In this document: positions 1-8,668 of the stretch, one piece after another
How positions within the stretch are numbered: position 1 is the first letter of the stretch
How the letters are laid out: the number at the start of each line of letters is the position of its first letter
DNA from: Stentor roeselii
Lineage: Eukaryota > Ciliophora > Heterotrichea > Heterotrichida > Stentoridae
Direction of reading: 5' to 3'
NCBI GenBank assembly: GCA_006503475.1
Contig: RSEH01000092.1
Location: 94,598 to 158,597 of the forward strand
DNA length: 64,000 bases
Translations under genes and position numbers: made by a program
Notes under the pieces: generated by a model
Database searches by the model: none
What the model saw: the letters and a program-made list of their open reading frames with translations, nothing else
Told to the model about the DNA's origin: nothing

Positions 1-25
1 TCCTGTCTCTGCTGGCGCGATTTCA

Positions 26-784
26 ATGCCTGAGTCAGTCGAAGTGTTTATTATTGATAGTGAGCAGTCAATAGAATCTATGGAGTGGCAAGGCAATTAT
101 GTAGGAATCGATTCTGAGTGGAAGACAACAATAGGAGGAAAATTCGAAAAGAGTAAAAGTTCGATTTTACAATTGGCTTTCGCCACAAAGGTCTATATAG
201 TCGACTTGCTTTTCACTCAGAATCGTCAAAGTCTTGATCTGAAACTTTATGAGTTATTTGGAAATTCTTCAATAATAAAAATCGGGGTTTCATTTGAAGG
301 AGACATGGCAAAGTTCAGAGAAAGCTACCCTGAAATGCTTTGTTTTCAGTCACCACTTCGGTCGTATTTGGATTTGATTGACGTGCATAAGACTAACCGT
401 AAGACCAACCCCGGAGGACTGAACAACTTGTGTGAGATTTATTATAACCAAAGTCTGTGCAAATTTGAACAACTTTCCAATTGGGAGTCAAGACCTTTGA
501 GGAAAAGACAATTTCATTATGCTGCTCTTGATGCTTATATTTGCATTAGTTTGTATTATTTGTTATATGAAATGAAATTTGATATGCAAAGTGATCTTAT
601 TACACAGTTGGGAACTTCTTTAAAAAAAGGTGATGGAACTTTGGAAAAACATGGAATCACTTGTGAAATTTGTAAAAGTCTCTTGCATGATAAAAGTAAC
701 TGTTTGAAGATTGTTAGATGTCAAATTTGTGGGTTTTTTGATCATGAAACTATTAAATGTCAGTGTGTGCTAGAGGTTTCTTAG
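26..784 (+). CDS. DEDDy 3'-5' exonuclease (WRN/Mut-7-like), probably 5'-partial
   Basis: Predicted 3'-5' exonuclease of the DnaQ-like DEDDy superfamily, acting on RNA or DNA ends. Visible motifs: exo I 'GIDSEW' (D-x-E, about residues 27-32), exo II region near 'LIDVHKT' and exo III 'HYAALDAY' (Y-x3-D, about residues 163-170), the pattern of WRN and Mut-7/EXD-type nucleases. A short C-terminal cysteine cluster (C-x2-C ... C-x2-C ... H ... C-x-C, residues 214-248) looks like a small zinc-binding tail. The frame is open from base 2 to the first ATG, so the true start may lie outside the window; 26 is simply the first in-window Met. Stop is TAG. The family call is good; the substrate is unknown. 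Confidence 0.8.
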   Translation: MPESVEVFIIDSEQSIESMEWQGNYVGIDSEWKTTIGGKFEKSKSSILQLAFATKVYIVDLLFTQNRQSLDLKLYELFGNSSIIKIGVSFEGDMAKFRESYPEMLCFQSPLRSYLDLIDVHKTNRKTNPGGLNNLCEIYYNQSLCKFEQLSNWESRPLRKRQFHYAALDAYICISLYYLLYEMKFDMQSDLITQLGTSLKKGDGTLEKHGITCEICKSLLHDKSNCLKIVRCQICGFFDHETIKCQCVLEVS

Positions 785-1590
785 GAAGATAATTAACTTT
801 TGGATAGTTATAGGGTTTTTAGGTCAATGTTTTGGGAAATAAATGGAAATTGTGTGGGTTTTTTTAGTTTAAAGTCCTTTTATATTCTTGAGTGACTTGA
901 GACCCTAAATCAAATATCCCTAAAATGATAATCTTAATTAAATTTCCCTTATTTTCCGAAAACTTTGAAATATTTTTGAAAGAACTTTTATGAGTTTTGA
1001 TAAGTGAAGTACTCGAAAAGTTGTTGATAAAGATAATGCTTTCACAGGGTACTGATATATAAGTTCTGTGTAATTTTAAAAGAATTTATTAATGAGCTAC
1101 CTTAAGAATCTTAAAAATTTTTAGAAGGCATGATACCTTTGAATGTCTGGATCTCATCAAAAAATAAAATTTGTGAGTTTTTAGTTAGTATTTTAGCATC
1201 TATAAAAGAAAATTTATCGTGAATTAGAAAGTTTCAGCATTATCAAGTACTAAAATGATTTTTTTGAAAAAAACTCGAATATAAATTTTAAGTGAATATA
1301 ATAAAAGTATTGAAAATGGATTCGTAAAATATTTCATGATAAAAATTTGAATTTGAATATTTCAAATTTTGCTTAATACTCAATTTAGACTTGAAATTTC
1401 AGCACTTTTACATAATCTTAGCAAGGATAGTCATTTTAAAACTTTTAGGGCTGTAAAAAATAACAAAAGTATCCTTAAAATAAACCATTAACAATTACAT
1501 ATCAAAAACTTACAATTAATATAAATGACGTCTTAATTTGTATTTACCCACTTAAAACAATGGCTGGTTTTGATGATGTAATAAATTTAA
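785..1590. other. AT-rich intergenic region
   Basis: About 800 bases with stops in all frames and long A/T runs. I see no tRNA box pattern, hairpin array or repeat. It should hold the 3' end of the exonuclease gene and the promoter of the kinase gene. A small in-frame stretch from an ATG at 1560 is discussed under rejected items. Confidence 0.6.
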
Positions 1591-3408
1591 ATGGGTTCAT
1601 GTCAAATATTAAGACCGATAAAATCATCAACAAAATCAAACCTCTCAAATCGTGGAGAGTCAACTCGTAACTCCCAATCAGTGACCTCGTCAGAAACATT
1701 TTTTCTGACACAAATTTTCCAAGAGCTTTGCACAAGAAACCATTCATCAAAAAGCCTTGAAAAGAATATCTTTCTGATATTTTTCTCCTTCCGTGGTCTT
1801 TTAGGCGAGCGAATTTTCGACTTTTACGATAAAGACAAAGATGGGTACATAAACCAAGACGAGTTTTTATCGATAGTGGAAAAGTTCACAAAAAGTCCAG
1901 TCGAAGAAGTATCCAAAGACCTGTTCTTGATAACTGACCTGAAAAGCGATTCTTTAATTGACTCAGAAGAATTTTTAAAAATAGTAAAATCCACTTAGTT
2001 CGACCCAGTGCTTCAAGAGATTCTAGAAAATCAAGGCAAATACATAAAAAATATAAAAAATCCTGTTCTTTCTCATACGTTTTCTTCGAAAACTGAATTT
2101 TACGGAAGTACTTACTGCTCAATGACAAGTATGACAGACCATCTCTGGCGAGGGACCAGTGAGGACTTTATCCAGAAGGTCTTTCAAAGATATGAACAAG
2201 GAATGACTTTGAATGATTTCAGCCTTTTCCTCCAGTCGAGCGAGTTGATACTGAAAGAACTGAGAGAAGCCATGAGATATGAAAGCTGGGTAGGTGGTCT
2301 TCATATGAAAATTAAAATGTCTAAAAATGTAAAAGACTCAAAACCTTCTACTTTAACCACTTCTGCCCTTCTCACAATAAACAAAAAACAATCTCCTGTT
2401 TTTTTACTCACTCAAGAAAATTTTCTGGTCCTCGTGACACAGAAAAGAGAAATTTTCAACGTTTTACTTGTTGACGCCTGCCAATTAAAGAGATCAGGAA
2501 AAACTCTAAAGCTTTTTTATTTCACTCACTTTGAAGAACGTCTCCGCCTTGACTTCGAATCTGAAGAAATCTGTGAAACTTTCACAGAAAATCTAAAAAT
2601 TTCTGGAAATTTGAAAGATTTTCAAGATTTTTACAAACTTTCCAGCCGTATCGGCTCTGGAAAGTTTTCAATCGTCTATGAAGCCATCGAAATCTCCTCA
2701 GGTTTGAAGTGGGCTGTAAAAGTAGTGAAAAAAAAGCAACTCACTCGATTTGAGCGAGAAATGATTCGAAAGGAAGCAGAAATCGCTCGATATTTAAACA
2801 GACCAGGAATAATCCACGTTCGGGAAGTCTTCGAATCAAGGAAAAGTTTGAAGATTGTCATGGAATTCGCTGAAGGCGGGGATATGACGAAATGGTTTTC
2901 AGGTCCTCCACTGCCTGAAGACCTGATAAAAAAGACCTTGAAGCAGGTGCTTGAAGCGGTTGACTATCTTCATTCCCATGCGATCATGCATCGAGATTTG
3001 AAACCTGAAAATATTTTGATCTCTGAGGAAAATTGGAAGATTTCCATCATTGACTTCGGACTTTCCAGTTTTTTCCTTCCTGGAGAATGCAAAAAGTTCA
3101 AATGTGGAACTTTAGGATATATGGCTCCTGAAGTCGTTTGTGGAAGTTATAATGAAAAAGTGGATATTTGGAGTGTCGGGGTCTTGGCTTATGGATGCTT
3201 TACTGGAAGGCTACCGTTTTCAGGGTATTTGGATGAGGATGTTTTGGAAATGAGTCAAAATAGCGAACCGGATTATTCGAAGGAAAAGTGGAGGGAGTAC
3301 TCGATGGGGACTGTGGAGTTTACGAAATTGCTACTTTTGAAAGATCCTGAATTGAGACCGAATTGTAAAGAAGCTTTAAATCATCCGTGGTTGCGTGATA
3401 GTGAATAA
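1591..3408 (+). CDS. EF-hand / PH-like / Ser-Thr protein kinase, one 15-nt intron
   Basis: Two open frames join into a 600-aa protein when the 15-nt intron 1984-1998 is removed (phase 0). The N-terminus MGSC suggests myristoylation plus palmitoylation. An EF-hand loop lies at about residues 80-91 (DKDKDGYINQDE), with a weaker second loop at 116-127 and a degenerate one after the intron. A PH-like domain spans roughly 220-333. The kinase domain (343-597) has GSGKFS, the AVK lysine (about 372), HRDLKPEN (462), DFG (483) and APE, closest to the CAMK group. Inference: a calcium- and lipid-responsive membrane kinase, an architecture that recurs in ciliates. The exact N-terminus is uncertain because an upstream ATG at 1560 offers a competing model that needs a frameshift. 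Convergent with the channel gene, 46 nt away. Confidence 0.82.
1984..1998 (+). other. 15-nt intron
   Basis: GTAAAATCCACTTAG, phase 0. Unspliced, it ends in an in-frame TAG that cuts the EF-hand region from the kinase. Removal joins the two frames exactly. Confidence 0.85.
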
Positions 3409-3454
3409 TTTTTTTTTTGGATTTTTCAATTGATTGTAGTGAATAAATTACTTA

Positions 3455-5464
3455 CTAATCATGAGTCTCTGAAATTGTGTCTTGGCTGTCATTATAAGTC
3501 CTTGGAGTAACTGACAATGAATTTCTTCTTCTTGCATATAAATACTTCTTTTTTATAAAGCCGATATTGTTTTGCAAGTTATAAAGCCTCGTGCACATAT
3601 TTTCCATTTTCCTGTGTATTGTCTGAATATTGACTCGAAGCCGAGAAGCTTGTTTCATTTGTTTCATTGTCAAGTTCTTCATCTTTAATATCCGCCCGTC
3701 CACATTAATTTTAAATTTTCTGGCATCAAATTTATCGCCTAAAATTTCTTTTTCTTTGATTTCACTGATGATTCTAATTAATTCGTAATGTTTCTCTAGA
3801 GATTTTTGTCTGAAAGTCTCCCATTCATCAACGTATTGTTCAGAGAAACTTTGAATAATATTCATATCCATAAAAAGAAGATCTAGTCGATTAAGAGCTT
3901 GAACAGTGTATTTTCGAGTGATATGAAGGGTTACTTCTATATCACCGAAAAAATCTCCACAATCGATGACTTTCAGAAATTTCTTCGATTTATTCATCAC
4001 ATAATTAGCAGTTCCTCTGATAATAAAATAAATTCCTTCTACATGTTCTCCTTTCAAATAAACTGATTCTTCAGCTTCCACACAAACAGGGTGTAAAAAC
4101 GGGACTATTCCAGTAATAATGACTTTATCCTTATCTTGCAAATAATTAATCTTACTGCAAGCTTTTCCATACATGGCAAGTGAAACTTCATATTTCAACT
4201 GTAAAGGAAGTTCACTTAAAATTGAATTTTTTTCTTGTGAATGGATGAGACTTTTTTTATTCGCGTATTTTAAAGCGACTTTCAACTTGTTCAACAACTC
4301 TTTACTTAGTCTGGCATCTTTTGCAAAGTCTTCCATGATCGCGATTTTGTTTCTCAAAAATGTGCTCTTTACATTCACTGTTTCTAGCATTGAGGTTAGT
4401 GATCCTATCACAAAGGAAAAGTAATAAACACTATAAATCATCCAGCAGACTGAAAACATTCTTTCCATTGAAGTGTTTGCTGAAATATCTCCATATCCTA
4501 CTGTTGCAAATGTAGTAGCTGCCCAGTACAAAGATGTTATATATCTAGTTGAATCATCTGAATCTATTAAACCTGCCTGGGCCACCCAAGTTGTAGGAGA
4601 AAACCCTTGAATTTTTGACAAATAGTGCCAAAAGCAGGCCGTTATATGTAAAGATACTATTATAGTACAGCAAGATGTTAGTAGACGAATCCCACTTTGA
4701 CGGAGACTGAAGAAATCTTGAATTTTTTCTGATAGTTGTCCTTGTTTGTAGCCTGAAACCGCTTTAAATACTTTAAATATCCTAAACACGCGATAGAGTT
4801 TTGGAAGTCTTAATAGCTTTAAAATGTTTCTGTAATCGTTTTCATATGTAGCTGAGTTTTGATCCTCACCCCCATCGAATAAACTGAATGGAATGCAAGA
4901 GACCACATCAAGAATCATCCAAGATTTAAGGTACGTAATGAAAATAACCTTACGTGAACAAACCAAAACTCCATCATTCCTGTAATACGCACTACAAAGA
5001 TTGACAATCACATCAATGCAAAAGCTAAAATCAAGTAAAAGATCAATACAAAACCACGCATCGCCATTTCTCGTATCAATGAAAGAGAGCACATAGGGCA
5101 TAAAAATCGCAGTATACACCAAAAGGACTCCCATATAAAAATTCCAAAAGATTTTAATCTTATCTTCAGGATGAAGCATAAAAAAAGGCATCCGATTTTC
5201 TGTTTCTTTCTTATTCAAAACCAAGTCACTTTTAATAGTCTTTGAAGAAATGAAAGAATTTCTCTTATTTTCGAATTTTTTCTGTTTAATCAAACTACGA
5301 AGGAAAAAAATCACTTTTAGCTTAATTCTGGCCCTTTTCCAAACATCATTAAAGTTGATAGATTCTAAAGAATTGTGAGGAATATTCAGAAGTGTCGAGC
5401 TTTCTTCTAATATTTTAGTGGTGTCGAGTTGTTGATCTTTACTGGGAGTTGGTGAAATTTTCAT
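3455..5464 (-). CDS. Voltage-gated K+ channel with C-terminal cyclic-nucleotide-binding domain (EAG/HCN/KAT-like)
   Basis: A 669-aa six-transmembrane channel subunit of the ciliary or cell membrane. S1-S3 lie at about 104-195. S4 has regularly spaced basic residues (215-234, LLRLPKLYRVFRIFKVFK). S5 is about 258-282, the pore helix and filter are ATTFATVGYGD (316-326), S6 about 335-358. A C-linker leads to a CNBD at about 455-535 containing KGEHVEGIYFIIRG and FGDIEVTL. The GYGD filter indicates potassium selectivity. The phosphate-binding cassette lacks the usual R-T/S-A (it reads HITRKYT), so the fold may be present without cyclic nucleotide binding, as in EAG channels. Part of a gene run with two other CNBD proteins. 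Confidence 0.9.
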   Translation of the reverse strand: MKISPTPSKDQQLDTTKILEESSTLLNIPHNSLESINFNDVWKRARIKLKVIFFLRSLIKQKKFENKRNSFISSKTIKSDLVLNKKETENRMPFFMLHPEDKIKIFWNFYMGVLLVYTAIFMPYVLSFIDTRNGDAWFCIDLLLDFSFCIDVIVNLCSAYYRNDGVLVCSRKVIFITYLKSWMILDVVSCIPFSLFDGGEDQNSATYENDYRNILKLLRLPKLYRVFRIFKVFKAVSGYKQGQLSEKIQDFFSLRQSGIRLLTSCCTIIVSLHITACFWHYLSKIQGFSPTTWVAQAGLIDSDDSTRYITSLYWAATTFATVGYGDISANTSMERMFSVCWMIYSVYYFSFVIGSLTSMLETVNVKSTFLRNKIAIMEDFAKDARLSKELLNKLKVALKYANKKSLIHSQEKNSILSELPLQLKYEVSLAMYGKACSKINYLQDKDKVIITGIVPFLHPVCVEAEESVYLKGEHVEGIYFIIRGTANYVMNKSKKFLKVIDCGDFFGDIEVTLHITRKYTVQALNRLDLLFMDMNIIQSFSEQYVDEWETFRQKSLEKHYELIRIISEIKEKEILGDKFDARKFKINVDGRILKMKNLTMKQMKQASRLRVNIQTIHRKMENMCTRLYNLQNNIGFIKKKYLYARRRNSLSVTPRTYNDSQDTISETHD

Positions 5465-5518
5465 AGTTGTTATATTTAAATCTAGCCTATATCTGATAAA
5501 TGATTTAAGAGGTTAACA

Positions 5519-6685
5519 TTAATTTTTAAACAGGTTAATCGAGTTCTTACCCAGAATCATGTCAAGGCTGGCAACTTTCTCTGACCCTCGACTGCTTTCC
5601 ATGATCTTTTGGGCAGATTCAACAAGTAACTCAACAGCTTCAACCAGTTCCTTTTTATCTTTTTTCATAGATTCTATTTCTTTATCTTTTTCCTGTAAAA
5701 GTTTGGTATTTCTTTCAGCAGCTGCAAGTTTTTCTGATATTTTATCAAAAGTTTCAGCATTTTGCTTAAGCTGCATTTTTAACTGATGATTTTCCTTAAC
5801 AAGAGCATCGCCTTTATCCTCAGTCTGCACAGTGAGACTTTTCACATCTTTTCCCTTTTTGTTTACATCGACATTCTTTTGAACTTCAAAGAGGTTATTT
5901 TTAAGTGAATTATTTTCAGCTTTGACCTTTGCGATTTCTTCATTAAGCCGAGAAACTTCATTTTTATCACAAACTCTTTTTTCATTCATACTTTTCATGA
6001 CAAACATGCTTTCAGCGACGACTTCATTTAAGACCTTGATCTGTTCGACACATTCAGCGATTTTTCTATGAAGTCCCGCGATTTGATTTTCAGATTTTTT
6101 TAATTTTATATCATTAGAGGACTGGTCGCCAGTTTTAGGTGTTAACTGTGCATCATCATCTTTAAGGATCTGAACAAACTTCAACAAATGTTCAATCGTC
6201 GGACGTACATTTAAGTCCTTAGAAGCTTTTTTGACCACCTCAACAAGTAGCTCAGGACTGACTTTATCAGGAAGGCCTTCATCACTTCTTCCAGTCATTG
6301 CCAGGTCAAAAATATTGCAGGCGCTTTTGCGGATGCTTTCTCTGTCGGCAAGATGAGTTTTTTTTCTCAGGAACTCGTTTGAATCGGAAGGTGTGTAACT
6401 TGGAGGAATGGAAGACGAGAGAGGGACTTCGTCTATTGTTGACTTGAAGTACTCGACTGACTGTTTCACGAAATCAAGACGTTTTTTAAAGTCACCGATA
6501 GTCTTCGGTGATGACAGAGAGGAAATCGAACTGTAGTTGAAGGAAGTGGCTGAATGGTTCGGGGTTAGGAAGTCTTTCCATGATGCGCCTTTTATTGACT
6601 CGTCAGTGCCTTTTATGTCGTCGTAGTTTAAGGTCTCGAAGTTTTTACTTTCAATGCTTTGGCTGTAGTCGAAGGTGTTTTCCAT
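5519..6685 (-). CDS. Coiled-coil protein of unknown function
   Basis: A 388-aa protein. Residues 1-120 are Ser/Thr-rich and probably disordered; roughly 195-370 form a long heptad-type coiled coil rich in K, E and N. No enzymatic motif was recognised. The start ATG follows AAATAA, the common context in this window. The gene lies 54 nt upstream of the channel gene on the same strand. Likely a structural or scaffold component; nothing more specific can be supported. Confidence 0.75.
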   Translation of the reverse strand: MENTFDYSQSIESKNFETLNYDDIKGTDESIKGASWKDFLTPNHSATSFNYSSISSLSSPKTIGDFKKRLDFVKQSVEYFKSTIDEVPLSSSIPPSYTPSDSNEFLRKKTHLADRESIRKSACNIFDLAMTGRSDEGLPDKVSPELLVEVVKKASKDLNVRPTIEHLLKFVQILKDDDAQLTPKTGDQSSNDIKLKKSENQIAGLHRKIAECVEQIKVLNEVVAESMFVMKSMNEKRVCDKNEVSRLNEEIAKVKAENNSLKNNLFEVQKNVDVNKKGKDVKSLTVQTEDKGDALVKENHQLKMQLKQNAETFDKISEKLAAAERNTKLLQEKDKEIESMKKDKKELVEAVELLVESAQKIMESSRGSEKVASLDMILGKNSINLFKN

Positions 6686-6819
6686 TTATTTGAATTTTAG
6701 ACGGAATTTAGAAGTGAAAGAAGTTTAAAGTTTTTTTGGAGTTTATGGAAGTGGTTTGGATGAATGGTTTTTAGGTGATTAAGGAAGGTAGTTAGTTGGA
6801 AGTTGTTACATGATCTTAT

Positions 6820-8304
6820 TCAGATGTTCTCTAGTAAATGGAGCTTTGCTCTTATGGAAGATATTAATAACTTGTCAACGTCTGCTGCTTTTTGAATCGA
6901 AGTCACTGTTAAATGTTTGTTTTCAGCGAAGATCTCTTTTTTTCTTGCTAGTTCTTCTAAACGGTTAGCGGTTAGCTGGACTTTTTTTAAGTCTTTTGTT
7001 GTTGAACTGCCTTTCATTACTTTATCTTGAATGATTTCTTCTAATTTTTTTAAATTTTCTGGAGAAGTGCTTCTTTCTGCTCGTTCCTTACGCTTTTCCT
7101 CTAGGTATAATATTTGCTTTCCTTCTCTTTGAGGCTTTGGTTGAGGCATCATCGGGTTTGCAGAGAATTTGTGAGGTTTCCATACTTTGGATATACTTGC
7201 TTCGCTTTCAGCGGTTTTTTTCTTTTTGGATTTTTCAAGTGATCCTGATTTTTTGTGTTGACGACTGGTCATAGGAAATATTTCTTTAACCAGTTCTGAA
7301 TACTTCGCTTTTTTTTCCAACATTTTCCTCTTTTCCTCCAGTTTCATGACTTTCTCTTCCTCAGCCTTTCTATCCTCCTCCATAAGTCTCAAAGCCCATG
7401 AGTTCGTATAAACACTTGTAGATCGTATCTGAGAATCAATCATCTTTAAGCTGATTTCTCTCTGAATTTTTTGCGCATTAGCTTCTTTGATAGAATTGTA
7501 CCATTTTCCATGTTCTTTGATATCATTATGCTCCATTGGCTTGAAAAATTTGCTTTTTTCTCGAAGCTCTTCTTTTCGTTTAAGCAATTCAGGCATTTCG
7601 TAGTTTAACTTGAATTTTTCTTCGAGTTTTATAAATAAAGGCTTTTTTTCAGTGAAGTTCGGAGAAGCGATTTGTGAGCTTTTGATAATTTCGATTTCTT
7701 TGGTTTTTAACTCTCTTTTTGATCTGAACTTTTCGAGTTCTTCTTTTCTGAATTGCTGTCTTTCGAGTTTTTTTTCTTCTATTAATTTCAGGTCCCTCTC
7801 TTCAAGTTCCTTGGCCTTCTGAATAACTTTTTCGCTCTGTAGTTTCAATAAATGTTCACTTCTTTTCCTAAGTTCAGCAAAACGTTTAAGTTCTTCTGAA
7901 TAAAGAACAGCTTTTTCTTTTTCAATCACAGGATCACCTTTAACATGTTTTTTTGAAAGACCCAAGGTCTTTTTCTTGAAGTTTTCAGAAAACTCATTCC
8001 CCTGCAGTTCTCCAATACTTTGAGAAACAAACAAAAGTTTAGCTTCAAGGCCTTCTTTCATTTGTTCAACCTTTTTCAGTTTTTCTTTTCGAATGTTTTC
8101 TTCGATTTTGTTTGATTCTTTTAAATGAAACTGGCTGATAAGAGAGTCAAGCGAATTCGAACTTGAAGGCTTTTGAATAAACTTTGATTGAAGTTTCTGG
8201 TTTATTGATAAGAGTTTTGAGTGAAGATGAGACATCTGGATTGAGTTAACCTTGCAACGCTGGAGATGAGAGGTAAAGTAATTAACTAATGGGGAATATT
8301 CCAT
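6820..8304 (-). CDS. Basic coiled-coil protein, possibly cytoskeletal
   Basis: A 494-aa, very Lys/Glu-rich protein with coiled-coil segments at roughly 60-215 and 310-345. A conserved-looking block around 255-310 (HGKWYNSIKEANAQKI, then QIRSTSVYTNSW) resembles linker sequence in ciliary or basal-body coiled-coil proteins, but I cannot name the family. It ends in TGA, one of only two TGA stops in the window. The gene is divergent from the PKG-like kinase across 364 nt. Confidence 0.75.
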   Translation of the reverse strand: MEYSPLVNYFTSHLQRCKVNSIQMSHLHSKLLSINQKLQSKFIQKPSSSNSLDSLISQFHLKESNKIEENIRKEKLKKVEQMKEGLEAKLLFVSQSIGELQGNEFSENFKKKTLGLSKKHVKGDPVIEKEKAVLYSEELKRFAELRKRSEHLLKLQSEKVIQKAKELEERDLKLIEEKKLERQQFRKEELEKFRSKRELKTKEIEIIKSSQIASPNFTEKKPLFIKLEEKFKLNYEMPELLKRKEELREKSKFFKPMEHNDIKEHGKWYNSIKEANAQKIQREISLKMIDSQIRSTSVYTNSWALRLMEEDRKAEEEKVMKLEEKRKMLEKKAKYSELVKEIFPMTSRQHKKSGSLEKSKKKKTAESEASISKVWKPHKFSANPMMPQPKPQREGKQILYLEEKRKERAERSTSPENLKKLEEIIQDKVMKGSSTTKDLKKVQLTANRLEELARKKEIFAENKHLTVTSIQKAADVDKLLISSIRAKLHLLENI

Positions 8305-8668
8305 GTCTATCGTTTATTTAGGAGAGTCGCTTTAAGGCTGAAATTATTGAAAATTTCTGAGTTAGGTAATTTTCTAAATATTTGAGATATTTGATATGTT
8401 TTTACAGAGATATTTAATAAAGTTTAAATTAATGATTATTTGGAAAAGGTGATTCAAAATTTAAATCCTTAAACTAGCAGCCTCAAAACTAATCATTTCA
8501 AGTGTACTTGAGAACCTTAAGATATTTTCAAAAATCAATTAATTTTAATGTGATTCTCAATAGATTTGCTAGCTAGGTTAGATGATGAATAGAATAGGTT
8601 TGACAGCTTTTAATACAAAAAGTATTTAATTTAAACTTGAAAAATCAACCATTCCTAATCCATAAATT
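8305..8668. promoter_or_regulatory. Divergent intergenic region
   Basis: 364 AT-rich bases between the start codons of the basic coiled-coil gene (minus) and the PKG-like kinase gene (plus). Both promoters must lie here. No distinct motif or RNA gene was recognised. Confidence 0.5.

Noticed and set aside
1560-1758. Alternative start at ATG 1560 for the EF-hand kinase, with a 15-nt intron-like string GTAACTCCCAATCAG (1667-1681)
   Set aside because: It leads to a stop (TGA at 1758) before the EF-hand and would need a one-base frame shift, for example an A run at 1749-1753 being one base too long. The ATG at 1591 gives an open frame with an MGSC acylation signal and needs no correction.
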